15,498 nt of DNA from positions 1 to 15,498 of the forward strand of contig DASXTS010000292.1 of the NCBI GenBank assembly GCA_036505275.1, given 5' to 3'. This document shows, in pieces, positions 1 to 7,200 of the stretch (positions are counted from its first letter, which is position 1; each line of letters opens with the position of its first letter). A program made the position numbers and the translations under genes. The notes below the pieces were generated by a model that saw only the letters and a list, made by a program, of their open reading frames with translations, searched no databases and had not been told where the DNA came from. The stretch is from DASXTS01 sp036505275 (GTDB lineage: Bacteria > Actinomycetota > Actinomycetes > Mycobacteriales > Pseudonocardiaceae).

Positions 1-92
1 GCGATCGCGCCGCCGAAGCCGCTGCCGATCACCAGGACGTCGGCGCGCTCGACGCCCCTCCCATCGCTGCTTGCGGGGCTCGCTGTGTTCAT
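1..92 (-). CDS. GMC-type FAD oxidoreductase, E9-like (N-terminal fragment, cut by window edge)
   Basis: Only the first 30 codons are visible; the gene runs off the left edge. It starts at an ATG (92-90) that overlaps the stop of the DUF5987 gene in an ATGA, so the two are translationally coupled. After about 17 polar residues the protein enters a dinucleotide-binding strand reading ADVLVIGSGFGGAI. This is the GxGxxG Rossmann motif that opens FAD-dependent GMC oxidoreductases and related flavoproteins. Enediyne clusters commonly carry such a gene (the E9 family, as in the C-1027 cluster), and the family is thought to act on the enediyne core or a precursor. The fold is seen directly; the E9 assignment is inferred from the cluster context. 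A different FAD-dependent dehydrogenase cannot be excluded from 30 residues. Confidence 0.7.
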   Translation of the reverse strand, partial: MNTASPASSDGRGVERADVLVIGSGFGGAI

Positions 93-658
93 CCAAGGCT
101 CCCTGAGGGGATCGTGTCCGGGTGCAGATTGGCCAGCGGCCGGCCGTAGGAGTAATCGGGGAACCGCCACAGCCCGTCGTCGTTCGGCGGGGCGAAGCCC
201 ATCGCGGACAGCCCGGGGTGACCGTCGGCGATCGCCTCCGCGGTATTGCGGTGCGGCGCGAGGTCGAACGCCATGTTGCTGAACAGGGCGAGCAGCACCC
301 AGCCGTCCCGCTCCGGGTTGTCCCGCGCGGTGAGCCGCTGGATGACCGCGGCGCGGTGCTCGTAGGGCAGCGCGACGAACGCCGGCACGTCGTCGTCCAG
401 GGTGAGGCCCTGCTCCGCTGCATAAGCCTGGGCGTGCCCGTTGGCCGCCTGGGCTAGGTAATCGAGGCCGGCGGCGACCCCCGCCGCCGGCATTTCCAGC
501 AGCTCGACGGCGCCGGCCACAACGGCGCCGGCGCCGGTCGCGACGCCGGCGATAGCCCTGTCCTGCGGTGACCGCTTCGCACCCGGAATGATCGTGTCCG
601 CGAAGGCCTCGAGCGTCGTGGTCCGGACCCGATCTGCGTCTGAGTCACCCGGCTGCAC
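89..658 (-). CDS. DUF5987-like / gluconate 2-dehydrogenase subunit 3-like small protein
   Basis: A protein of 189 residues. The start is a GTG at 658 with a strong AGGAGGA Shine-Dalgarno about 7 bases upstream. The N-terminal stretch reads LEAFADTIIPGAKRSPQD (about residues 16-33). It resembles the 'DxIIP' opening of gluconate-2-dehydrogenase subunit 3 type proteins, small partners of GMC-family flavoenzymes. A Gly/Ala-rich helix follows (about 35-55), and the C-terminal third is aromatic and Gly/Pro-rich. I see no clear Sec or twin-arginine signal peptide. The ATGA overlap with the E9-like oxidoreductase and the shared promoter suggest the two proteins form a complex or need matched amounts. 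I recall DUF5987 as the family found beside GMC oxidoreductases in enediyne loci, but I could not run a profile search. The partner role is inference. Confidence 0.7.
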   Translation of the reverse strand: MQPGDSDADRVRTTTLEAFADTIIPGAKRSPQDRAIAGVATGAGAVVAGAVELLEMPAAGVAAGLDYLAQAANGHAQAYAAEQGLTLDDDVPAFVALPYEHRAAVIQRLTARDNPERDGWVLLALFSNMAFDLAPHRNTAEAIADGHPGLSAMGFAPPNDDGLWRFPDYSYGRPLANLHPDTIPSGSLG

Positions 659-719
659 GGGCGTTCCTCCTGTTCGAGTCGCCGTCCGTCGACGACGGAA
701 TAGAACTGCGTAAAGAAGT

Positions 720-740
720 GGCCATGGATAATCGATGGCC
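720..740. repeat. Inverted repeat GGCCAT-N9-ATGGCC in the predicted DUF5987 leader
   Basis: Two perfect 6-base arms (720-725 and 735-740) flank a 9-base AT-containing centre. If transcription starts about 7 bases after the -10-like element at 762-767, the dyad lies roughly 15-35 bases into the leader. It could be an operator or a small RNA hairpin. Six-base arms are weak evidence on their own in GC-rich DNA. Confidence 0.35.
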
Positions 741-761
741 GGGGCACACGCTTGAGGTCAG

Positions 762-849
762 ACTCTTCCTGGCGTTTCTGAACGGCCGCTCGACGGCCAC
801 TCGACGGCCGCTCGACCAGCCCTTGACTGGCCCTCGACCCGCGCTTGAC
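762..849 (-). promoter_or_regulatory. SARP-type promoter: 11-bp-period heptamer array plus -10, driving DUF5987-E9
   Basis: Read on the minus strand, six heptamers start exactly 11 bp apart: TCAAGCG (848-842), TCGAGGG (837-831), TCAAGGG (826-820), TCGAGCG (815-809), TCGAGTG (804-798) and TCGAGCG (793-787). A degenerate seventh, TTCAGAA (782-776), is in phase. Eight bases later comes AAGAGT (767-762), one base off the actinomycete -10 TAGAGT. Streptomyces antibiotic regulatory proteins such as ActII-ORF4 and DnrI bind TCGAGSS-type heptamers repeated at 11 bp, with the last repeat about 8 bp before the -10. The array fits that geometry only on the minus strand. The repeats and spacing are seen directly; the binding protein is inferred and not encoded here. 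Confidence 0.65.
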
Positions 850-1025
850 CAGCGGTTTCGCCTGCTTGCCCGGTAGGATTGGCACTGTTACCGTTACCCG
901 GCCAGAAAGATCGGGGACAATTCGGCGATCAGCCAGGTGGACGCCGGTTATCGGCGATTACGCCGCACTCGGGTAGGCCGCGTCGGCCAGACGCGACCTT
1001 CTCGTCGCCGAACGGAGGCGCAGCA

Positions 1026-1793
1026 ATGGAGACCATCGAGGTCGCGGTCGGGCGGGTCATCGAGGCCATGCGCGACAATCTGGGTGAGCGGCTCACCATC
1101 GACGACATGGCCCGCACCGCCATGTTCAGCAAGTTCCACTTCTCACGGCTGTTCCGCAAGGTCACCGGCGTGTCGCCCGGCCGGTTCCTGTCCGCGATGC
1201 GCCTGCAGGAGGCCAAGCACCTGCTGGTGACCACGTCGCTGACCGTGACCGAGATCAGCCATCAGGTCGGCTACACCAGCGTCGGCACGTTCAGCTCGCG
1301 GTTCCGCAAGAGTGTCGGGGTGTCGCCGACGACCTACCGCCAGCTCGGCGGATTCACGGCGCCCATTGCCATCGACCGCCGCCGTGGCGCAGCCACCCGC
1401 TCGGCCACCGTGCGGGGTGAGATCCACTCGCCGCTGACCGACCGCCTCGGCCTGATCTTCGTCGGCCTGTTCACCGACCGGATCCCGCAGGGCCAGCCGG
1501 TCCGGTGCACGGTGCTGTACCAGCCCGGACCGTACGTGCTCGAGGACGTGCCGCAGGGCACCTGGTACCTGCTCGCGCACTCCGTCGCGGCCGGTCTCGA
1601 GGAGTTCATGCGCGGGCCGCTGGCCGAGGAGCAGACCCTGTGCGTCGGGTCGCACGGGCCGATCCGGGTGCGACCCGACACCACAACCGTGCCGGCCGAC
1701 GTGCTGCTCGGGCCGGTGCCAGCGCCGGACCCGGAGGTGCTGACCGCGCTGCTGGACATCCGGTCGGTGGCGCTCAGCGTCGGCGCGGCGTAG
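1026..1793 (+). CDS. AraC-family transcriptional regulator with N-terminal DNA-binding domain
   Basis: I place the start at the ATG at 1026, giving 255 residues, because GGAGG (1014-1018) lies 7 bases upstream. A frame extension back to 879 has no such site and reads as low-complexity leader. The AraC-type domain is at the N-terminus, about residues 5-108. Its first helix-turn-helix covers about 23-50 (LTIDDMARTAMFSKFHFSRL). Its second covers about 73-105 and contains ISHQVGYTSVGTFSSRFRK, the usual AraC signature. Residues about 115-255 form a C-terminal domain I do not recognise, probably for effector binding or dimerisation. This reverses the order of classical AraC, though the layout is known in actinobacteria. 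The gene stands alone, converges on the P450 gene and diverges from the DUF5987-E9 operon, so it may be a pathway-specific regulator. Its targets are unknown. Confidence 0.85.
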   Translation: METIEVAVGRVIEAMRDNLGERLTIDDMARTAMFSKFHFSRLFRKVTGVSPGRFLSAMRLQEAKHLLVTTSLTVTEISHQVGYTSVGTFSSRFRKSVGVSPTTYRQLGGFTAPIAIDRRRGAATRSATVRGEIHSPLTDRLGLIFVGLFTDRIPQGQPVRCTVLYQPGPYVLEDVPQGTWYLLAHSVAAGLEEFMRGPLAEEQTLCVGSHGPIRVRPDTTTVPADVLLGPVPAPDPEVLTALLDIRSVALSVGAA

Positions 1794-1827
1794 GCGAACC
1801 CGGTCGCCTTCCGCTGATCATCGTGTG

Positions 1828-1849
1828 CCCGGCTGTCCGCGTGGCCGGG
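1828..1849. terminator. Weak candidate bidirectional terminator between convergent araC-type and P450 genes
   Basis: The 82 bp between the two convergent stop codons contains CCCGGC (1828-1833) and GCCGGG (1844-1849), a 6-bp GC stem with a 10-base loop and no T-run. A second short stem, GCGGC-TAG-GCCGC (1872-1884), spans the P450 stop codon. Actinomycete terminators often lack T-runs and a terminator is expected here, but stems this short also arise by chance in such DNA. Confidence 0.25.
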
Positions 1850-1875
1850 GAGGCTGCGAGGCACCGACCGTGCGG

Positions 1876-3246
1876 CTAGGCCGCGGCGGCACCGTGCCGG
1901 CGGGTGGACTCCACCGAGCGGACGGTCATCGGGAGGCCGCCGCGGATCCGCAGGGAGAGCATGGGCTCGGGGACGACCTTGTAGCCGGGCGCCTTGGTCA
2001 ACCGCAGCTCGCGGGCGATCATGGCCAGCACGAAGGTGGCCTCCATCATGCCGAGGTGGTTGCCGACGCAGAACCGCGGACCGGCGCCGAACGGGATGTA
2101 GGCGTAGCCCGGCCGGCCGGTCGGCGACGACGGATCGAAGCGGTCCGGGTCGAAGCGGTTGGGCGCGGTCCAGAACTCCGGGTGCCGGTGCAGGGTGTAC
2201 GGGCAGATCATCACGTCGACACCGGCCGGCACGTGGTAGCCGCCGACCACGTCGTCCTGCTGACCGAGCCGGGAGAGCATCCACACCGGCGGGTACAGCC
2301 GCATGACCTCCTCGATCACCATGGCGGTGTACTTGAGCCGGTGCAGGTCCTCGTAGGCCGGCAGCCGGTCACCGAGCACATCGACCGCCTCGGCGTGCAG
2401 CCGCTCCCGGACCTCGGGGTGCCGGTCGACCAGGTACAGCGACCAGCCCAGCGTGCTCGCGGTGGTCTCCTGTCCAGCGAGCAGCAGGGTGACCAGCTCG
2501 TCGCGCAGCCGCTGCCGGCCGACCCGCGGGTCCCGCTCCTCGCGGGCCGAGACGATCAGCCGGGACAGCACGTCGTCGTGCCGGCCGCCGGACCGCGCCA
2601 GCCGCTGCGCCACCAGGGTGTCCACGATCCGCTGCAGGTCCCGCCGCGCGCGACGGAAGCGCAGCTGCCTGGGTAGCGGCACCCAGGTCGGCACCAAGCT
2701 CAGCGACACCGCCTCGAACATGGCCTGGTCCTGCACGGTCTCGAACGAGTGGGCGATGGAGCCGAACACGCTCAGGTCGGCATCCAGCAGGGCCCGGCCG
2801 AGCACGCCGATGGTGAGCCCGTTCATCTCGGCCAGCACGTCGACCGGCCCCCGACCCTCGTGCGATCGAAGCCGGGCCACCAGCTCGGCGGCCTCCTCGG
2901 CGATCACCGAGGCCTGCGCCGCGATGCGCCGGCTCTGAAAGGACGGGCGGATGATCTTGCGTTGCTTCCGCCACAGCTCGCCCTCGCTGGTCAGCAGGCC
3001 GTCGCCGAGGGCGCGGCGGGCCTGGGCCAGGCCGAACCCCTTGTGGTAGTTGGCGCTGTTGTCGGCCAGCACGTGCCTGGCGTGCTCCGGGTGGTTGAAG
3101 AAGTACAGCACCTTGGGGCCGACGGCGATCCGCACCGCGTCGCCGTAGCGCTCCGCGGCCGAGCTCATCAGCCCGAGCCGGTCCCCGATCAGCTGCCGCA
3201 GCAGGCTGAACGTGGCCCGGCGCGGCGGTCCCGGTGGCGTCCTCAT
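1876..3246 (-). CDS. Cytochrome P450 monooxygenase, last gene of the enediyne operon
   Basis: A complete P450 of 456 residues, a normal length for a soluble bacterial enzyme, with no membrane anchor. Landmarks: C-helix WRKQR (W92-R96), I-helix oxygen-activation motif AGQETT (257-262), K-helix ExxR (E313-R316), and heme loop FGAGPRFCVG with Cys393 as the thiolate ligand. It needs electrons from a ferredoxin and a reductase, and neither is in the window. The ATG at 3246 overlaps the flavin-reductase stop in an ATGA, so it is co-translated with the core genes. That position suggests oxidation of the enediyne core or an early intermediate rather than a late sugar or side chain. P450s of this kind occur in known enediyne clusters (for example CalE10 in calicheamicin), but I cannot assign orthology or substrate by eye. 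The C-terminus ends in a short Ala run. Confidence 0.93.
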   Translation of the reverse strand: MRTPPGPPRRATFSLLRQLIGDRLGLMSSAAERYGDAVRIAVGPKVLYFFNHPEHARHVLADNSANYHKGFGLAQARRALGDGLLTSEGELWRKQRKIIRPSFQSRRIAAQASVIAEEAAELVARLRSHEGRGPVDVLAEMNGLTIGVLGRALLDADLSVFGSIAHSFETVQDQAMFEAVSLSLVPTWVPLPRQLRFRRARRDLQRIVDTLVAQRLARSGGRHDDVLSRLIVSAREERDPRVGRQRLRDELVTLLLAGQETTASTLGWSLYLVDRHPEVRERLHAEAVDVLGDRLPAYEDLHRLKYTAMVIEEVMRLYPPVWMLSRLGQQDDVVGGYHVPAGVDVMICPYTLHRHPEFWTAPNRFDPDRFDPSSPTGRPGYAYIPFGAGPRFCVGNHLGMMEATFVLAMIARELRLTKAPGYKVVPEPMLSLRIRGGLPMTVRSVESTRRHGAAAA

Positions 3247-3779
3247 GCGCTCATCTCGCTTCGCTCCGGGTAGATCTGCCGGAACCGGCCGCGGAAGAAG
3301 AGCAGCGCGTCCTGCTCGGTCGGCGGCTCCATCGACAGCAGGTTGCCGACGAAGATGGTGTGGTCGCCGCCGTCGTAGGTCTGCCACAGCTCGCACTCGA
3401 GGCGGGCCAGTGCGCCGTTGATCAGCGGTGCGGCGGTGACCCGGCCGGGCCGCCAGTCGATGTTGTCGAACTGGGCCCCGCCGAGCGGCCGCCAGCGGTC
3501 CGCGAAGTGCGCTGCGACGAGCTCCTGGTGGGCGGCCAGCACGGACACCCCGAAGTAGGCGTTGGCGGTGAGGATCCGGTGCATTACCGCGTTGCGGCGC
3601 ACACACACCAGCAGCAGCGGCGGATCCAGCGAGACCGAGGTGAACGAGTTCGCGGTCATGCCGTGCGGGTTCTCCCCACCGGTCGTCACCACCGTGACGC
3701 CGGTTGCGAACGCCCCGAACGTCCTGCGCAGCAACTGCGCGTCGGCCACCTCGCGGGATGGCTTGGGTCGGCTCTTCAT
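3243..3779 (-). CDS. Flavin reductase, SgcE6-like (reduced-flavin supplier)
   Basis: 178 residues, typical of the short-chain NAD(P)H:flavin oxidoreductases that feed two-component monooxygenases. The family signature is clear: FATGVTVVT (23-31), GMTANSFTSVSLDPPLLLVCV-like core (about 40-60), a central NAYFGVSVL strand (73-81) and GDHTIFVGNL (138-147). The start is the ATG at 3779, which overlaps the thioesterase stop (ATGA) and has GGAGG about 5 bases upstream. In the C-1027 cluster the equivalent enzyme, SgcE6, supplies FADH2 to a flavin-dependent monooxygenase. No such partner is visible in this window, so the oxygenase or halogenase it serves probably lies elsewhere in the cluster. The product is not a P450 reductase, so its neighbourhood to the P450 gene does not by itself imply electron transfer between them. 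Confidence 0.88.
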   Translation of the reverse strand: MKSRPKPSREVADAQLLRRTFGAFATGVTVVTTGGENPHGMTANSFTSVSLDPPLLLVCVRRNAVMHRILTANAYFGVSVLAAHQELVAAHFADRWRPLGGAQFDNIDWRPGRVTAAPLINGALARLECELWQTYDGGDHTIFVGNLLSMEPPTEQDALLFFRGRFRQIYPERSEMSA

Positions 3780-4246
3780 GCCGCCCTCCGGCCCGGCGAC
3801 TGCTGCACCGTGTACGGCACGAGGGCCCGCACCAGGGCCTGCGGTACCGGGGACGGCACGGTGCGGGTGTTCGGGCCGCGCATGCAGGCCACCCGCTGCC
3901 GGCCGCGGGCGATGAGCGTCTCGCGGCCGTCCGGGTCCAGCCGGACGTAGTCGAAGCTGAACTCGACCTGGGTCCGGGCGAGGTCGACCAGCCGCATCCG
4001 GATGGACAGCTCGTCGAACGCGGTGATCTCGGCGAAGAACTCGCAGTCGACCTTCAGGGTGAACAGCTTCAGGTCGTCCTGCACGTCGGCCAGCACCTCC
4101 GGCGCCTGCGTCTTGAGGAACATCTCCCGGCAACGGCCCTGCCAGCGCAGGTAGTTGACGTAGTAGACGTTGCCGACGATGTTCGTCTCTTCGAACCCGA
4201 CGGTGTGCCGGTACTCGAAGTACGGCGTTGAATTCGGCCCAGCCAT
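3776..4246 (-). CDS. Enediyne hot-dog-fold thioesterase, SgcE10/CalE7 family
   Basis: 156 residues, the normal size for this family. It releases the polyene from the PKSE acyl carrier protein; with PKSE alone, family members yield a heptaene after decarboxylation. The signature is near the N-terminus: GFEETNIVGNVYYVNYLRWQ (17-36), followed by GRCRE. The family lacks the usual acidic catalytic residue of hot-dog thioesterases. In CalE7 catalysis depends on an Asn and an Arg 18 residues apart, and here Asn22 and Arg40 keep that spacing, with Tyr32 between them. The middle strand DCEFFAEITAFDELSIRM is also typical. The ATG start is three bases after the PKSE stop, and its own stop overlaps the flavin-reductase ATG. 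Recognition is secure. Confidence 0.95.
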   Translation of the reverse strand: MAGPNSTPYFEYRHTVGFEETNIVGNVYYVNYLRWQGRCREMFLKTQAPEVLADVQDDLKLFTLKVDCEFFAEITAFDELSIRMRLVDLARTQVEFSFDYVRLDPDGRETLIARGRQRVACMRGPNTRTVPSPVPQALVRALVPYTVQQSPGRRAA

Positions 4247-4249
4247 GAG

Positions 4250-7200
4250 CTAGGAACCCCCATCCGTGAGAACGGCGAAGACGACCGGGTTCTCGGCGTC
4301 CCGCAGGGTGGTGACCAGCGTCGCGATCCGGAGGTTGCCGGATGCGAGCACGGTCCATGCGTCCCGCCGCGCCGGCGTCAGGGTGATCGGCGCGGCGGCG
4401 GCGGTGATGCCGGCCTTCTGTAGGCACTCGATGGCGGCCCAGACCCGTGTCGCCGCGGCGTCGTGGTCCTCACAGAGCTCGGCCGCGAGCACGCCGGCCA
4501 GCGGTGCGTGTGAGCCGAGCAGGCCGTCCCACTCGGCCGCCGGTCGCGGCACCACCTGTTCCACATCGCAGCCGACGGTGCCGGCGGCGCCACTCGTGGC
4601 GACGGCCAGGGTCAGCCCTGGCGCGTGCGAGGCGGAGATGGCCCGGTCGCCGTCGACCTCGGGCCGGCCATCCGGCCGGTACCGGACGGTGACCGGCTCG
4701 CCGAGGGCCCGCCCGGCCGCCACCGCGGTGTGCCGGCGGCGTTCGTCAGTGTCGGCCGCCTCGGCGTGTGGCTCGACCGCGACCGCGATGTCGGCGCCGA
4801 GCAGGTCGTTCAGCGACCGCTCCAGGTAGGAGCCGAGGAGCGGGATGACCCACGGCCCGCGGCCGTCCTTCTTGCGCACCGCGTGCAGCCGCAGGCCGTC
4901 CCAGCGCTCCACGACCTCGCCGTCCTTGGTGCGGACCGCGATGTCGTAGACGTAGGTGTCACCGTCGCGCTCCCGCTCGACGGCGCAGAAGCGCACCTCG
5001 CCCGCGCCGGCCAGCCGCCCGCCGGCCGGGTGTACCCGCTCGATGCCGGCCGGCAGCAGGGTGCCCTCCGGCACGCACACCTGATTGCCGTGCATCAGCG
5101 CGTCGCGCATGCCGGGGTCGCCGAGCAGCAGCTCGTCCGGCAGGAAGCCGGCGAACCAGCCGGCCCCATCCGGAGCAGCACCGTCCAGCGCGGCCACCTC
5201 GGCGTCCACGTGCCTGGCGGCGGCCCGGTGGTAGCGCCGCAGCCGGTGGAACAGCGGCCCCTGGAACAGGGTGTCGCCGTACATCTCGGTGCCCGGGTCG
5301 AGCGGAACGGCCGGCAGGCCGTCGGCGACCTGGTGCGGCCCGCCGTCGGGGACACCGGCGTCGGTAAGGCGCAGCCGCGCGGTGAAGTGGTCGACGGCGA
5401 ACCCGGTCTCGGCGCTGCGGATGGCCACCTCGAGCGTGTCGGCCCCGTCGACCGAGTCGGTGACCACGGCGGCGATCCGGACCGTGGTGCTGCCGTCCGG
5501 CGGCACCACGATCGGCCGCAGGAACTCGGCGTTCTCGATCACCGGGGGGTCCGCCTCCGGCCGGCCGGTGACCGCGATCGCGGTCTGCGCCATCGCCTCC
5601 ATGCCGAACACGGCGGGGAACAGCAGGTTGCCGTCCAGCAGGTGGTCGGCCAGGTACAGGTCGGTGCCGGCGTTCAGCTCGACCTCGGTGACCAGCTCGA
5701 CGCCGTGGTAGCGGATCAGTGGTTTCGCCACGAACCGAAGCAGCGGCAGCTCGGGCAGGTCGTAGCGGACCGTGTCTATGCCCTCGGTCCGGCCGCTGAT
5801 CACCACGACGGTCGGCGAGGTCGGGTCGGCGACCAGCCGCCGCATGATCTGCACGCCCTGATCCGGTGAGATCGGGATGACGCCGTCGCGGGTCAGTGAC
5901 TCGACCACGGACAGCCGCTCGCCCATGCCGACGCCGGACCAGACCGACCACTCCATGCACAGCGCGCGGCACCGCGGATGGCGCTCGGCGAACTCGGCGG
6001 TGAGCTCGGCCAGCCACTCGTTGGCCGTGGCGTAGTGCGCCTCGCCGCGCAGGCCGGCCCGGCCGATGATGCTGCCGAACGTGACCAGCAGCCTCAGCCG
6101 CTCGGGCTCGACGGCGGCCAGCACCGCCCGCAGGCCGTCGATCTTGGGCGCGAATGTGCGGCGGAACGCGGCCATGTCCAGGCTGGCCAGCCCGCTCGGC
6201 TCGTTACGGCCGGCGCCGTGCAGCACCGCGGTGATCGGCTGGCCCAGCTCGACCACGAGATCCGCAACGGCGGCCCGCACCGCGTCGGCATCGGTGACGT
6301 CGGCCCGCGCGTACCGCACGGTGACGCCGGCGTCGGCCATCCGCTGGAGGTTCGCGGCCAGCTCCTCGTCCTGCGCCGGGTCGGAGCGGCCGAGCACGGC
6401 CAGCGCGGCCCCGCTGTCGGTGGCCACGGCCAGCGCGCACTCCGCGGTGATGCCCTTGCCGCCGCCGGTCACCAGCAGCACGTCGGTCGCGTCCAGGGGG
6501 TGCCGCTCGGCGGCCGGCCGCACCGGCATGGCGCGCAGCGTCGGGATCCGCCTCGCGCCGTCGTCGTCGTAGTACGCCTCGACGTACGACGCGGTGGCGG
6601 CCACCTCGGCGACCACCCAGCCGATGGCCTGGCTGTCCTCGACGGACGCCGGCACGTGCACGATGCTGGTGCGCAGCTGCGGCGCCTCCAGGCGCAGCGT
6701 CTTGGCCAGGCCGGCCGCGCCGTGGGCGTGCTGGACCAGCACGAACCGGGTGCCCGGTGCGCCGCCGATGGCCGCCTTCGCGCCGTTCAGCGCCAGCTCG
6801 AGGTGCTCCTCGGTGCATCCGGCCGGCAGGCAGACCAGCACGCCGGAGCCAACGTTCTCCCGCTCGAGGGCGCGGCGCAGCGGCTCGGCGAGCGGGTGCC
6901 CGGCCGGCGCGAAGACCTGCCAGGCGCCGCCGGTCTCCGGCTTGAAATCCGGCACCGAGCGGGCCGGCAGCGGCAGCTCGTCCAGGTCGAGCGCGAACGG
7001 CCGGGCCCAGGTGGCCGCGCCGGCCACCACGGGCGCAGCCGAGCTGTCCGCGTCGCACGCGGTCGAGGTCAGCTCGTCCAGCGCCTCGGCCAGCTCGCGC
7101 AGCGTCGAGGTGGCGAAGTTGGTCGGGGTCTGGGCCGCCGCCACGCCGAGCAGCTGCGCGGCCTGGTTCACGATCTGCCCGACCGTGATCGAGCTCAGGT

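Larger units (their letters stand above)
659..1025. other. Divergent intergenic region between the DUF5987 operon and the araC-type gene
   Basis: These 367 bp hold no convincing gene. On the minus side they contain the 11-bp repeat array (776-849), a -10-like AAGAGT (762-767), two small dyads (720-740 and 685-699, the latter TCCGT-N5-ACGGA) and the Shine-Dalgarno of the DUF5987 gene. On the plus side, toward the regulator, there is a TAGGAT (874-879) that matches the actinomycete -10 TAGRRT, a tandem GTTACC GTTACC (887-898), and two copies of TCGGCGAT (922-929 and 951-958). The repeats on the plus side could be operators for the AraC-type protein itself. That is speculative, because AraC sites are degenerate. 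Confidence 0.6.

Noticed and set aside
776..849. Repeat array read on the plus strand as an activator site for the AraC-type gene
   Set aside because: On the plus strand the last unit ends more than 20 bp before the TAGGAT at 874, off the 8-bp rule; on the minus strand heptamer sequence and spacing both fit. A shared role for both directions is still possible.
879..1025. N-terminal extension of the AraC-type regulator to an ATG at 879
   Set aside because: The extension has no Shine-Dalgarno and no domain content, while the ATG at 1026 has GGAGG seven bases upstream and begins the AraC domain directly.
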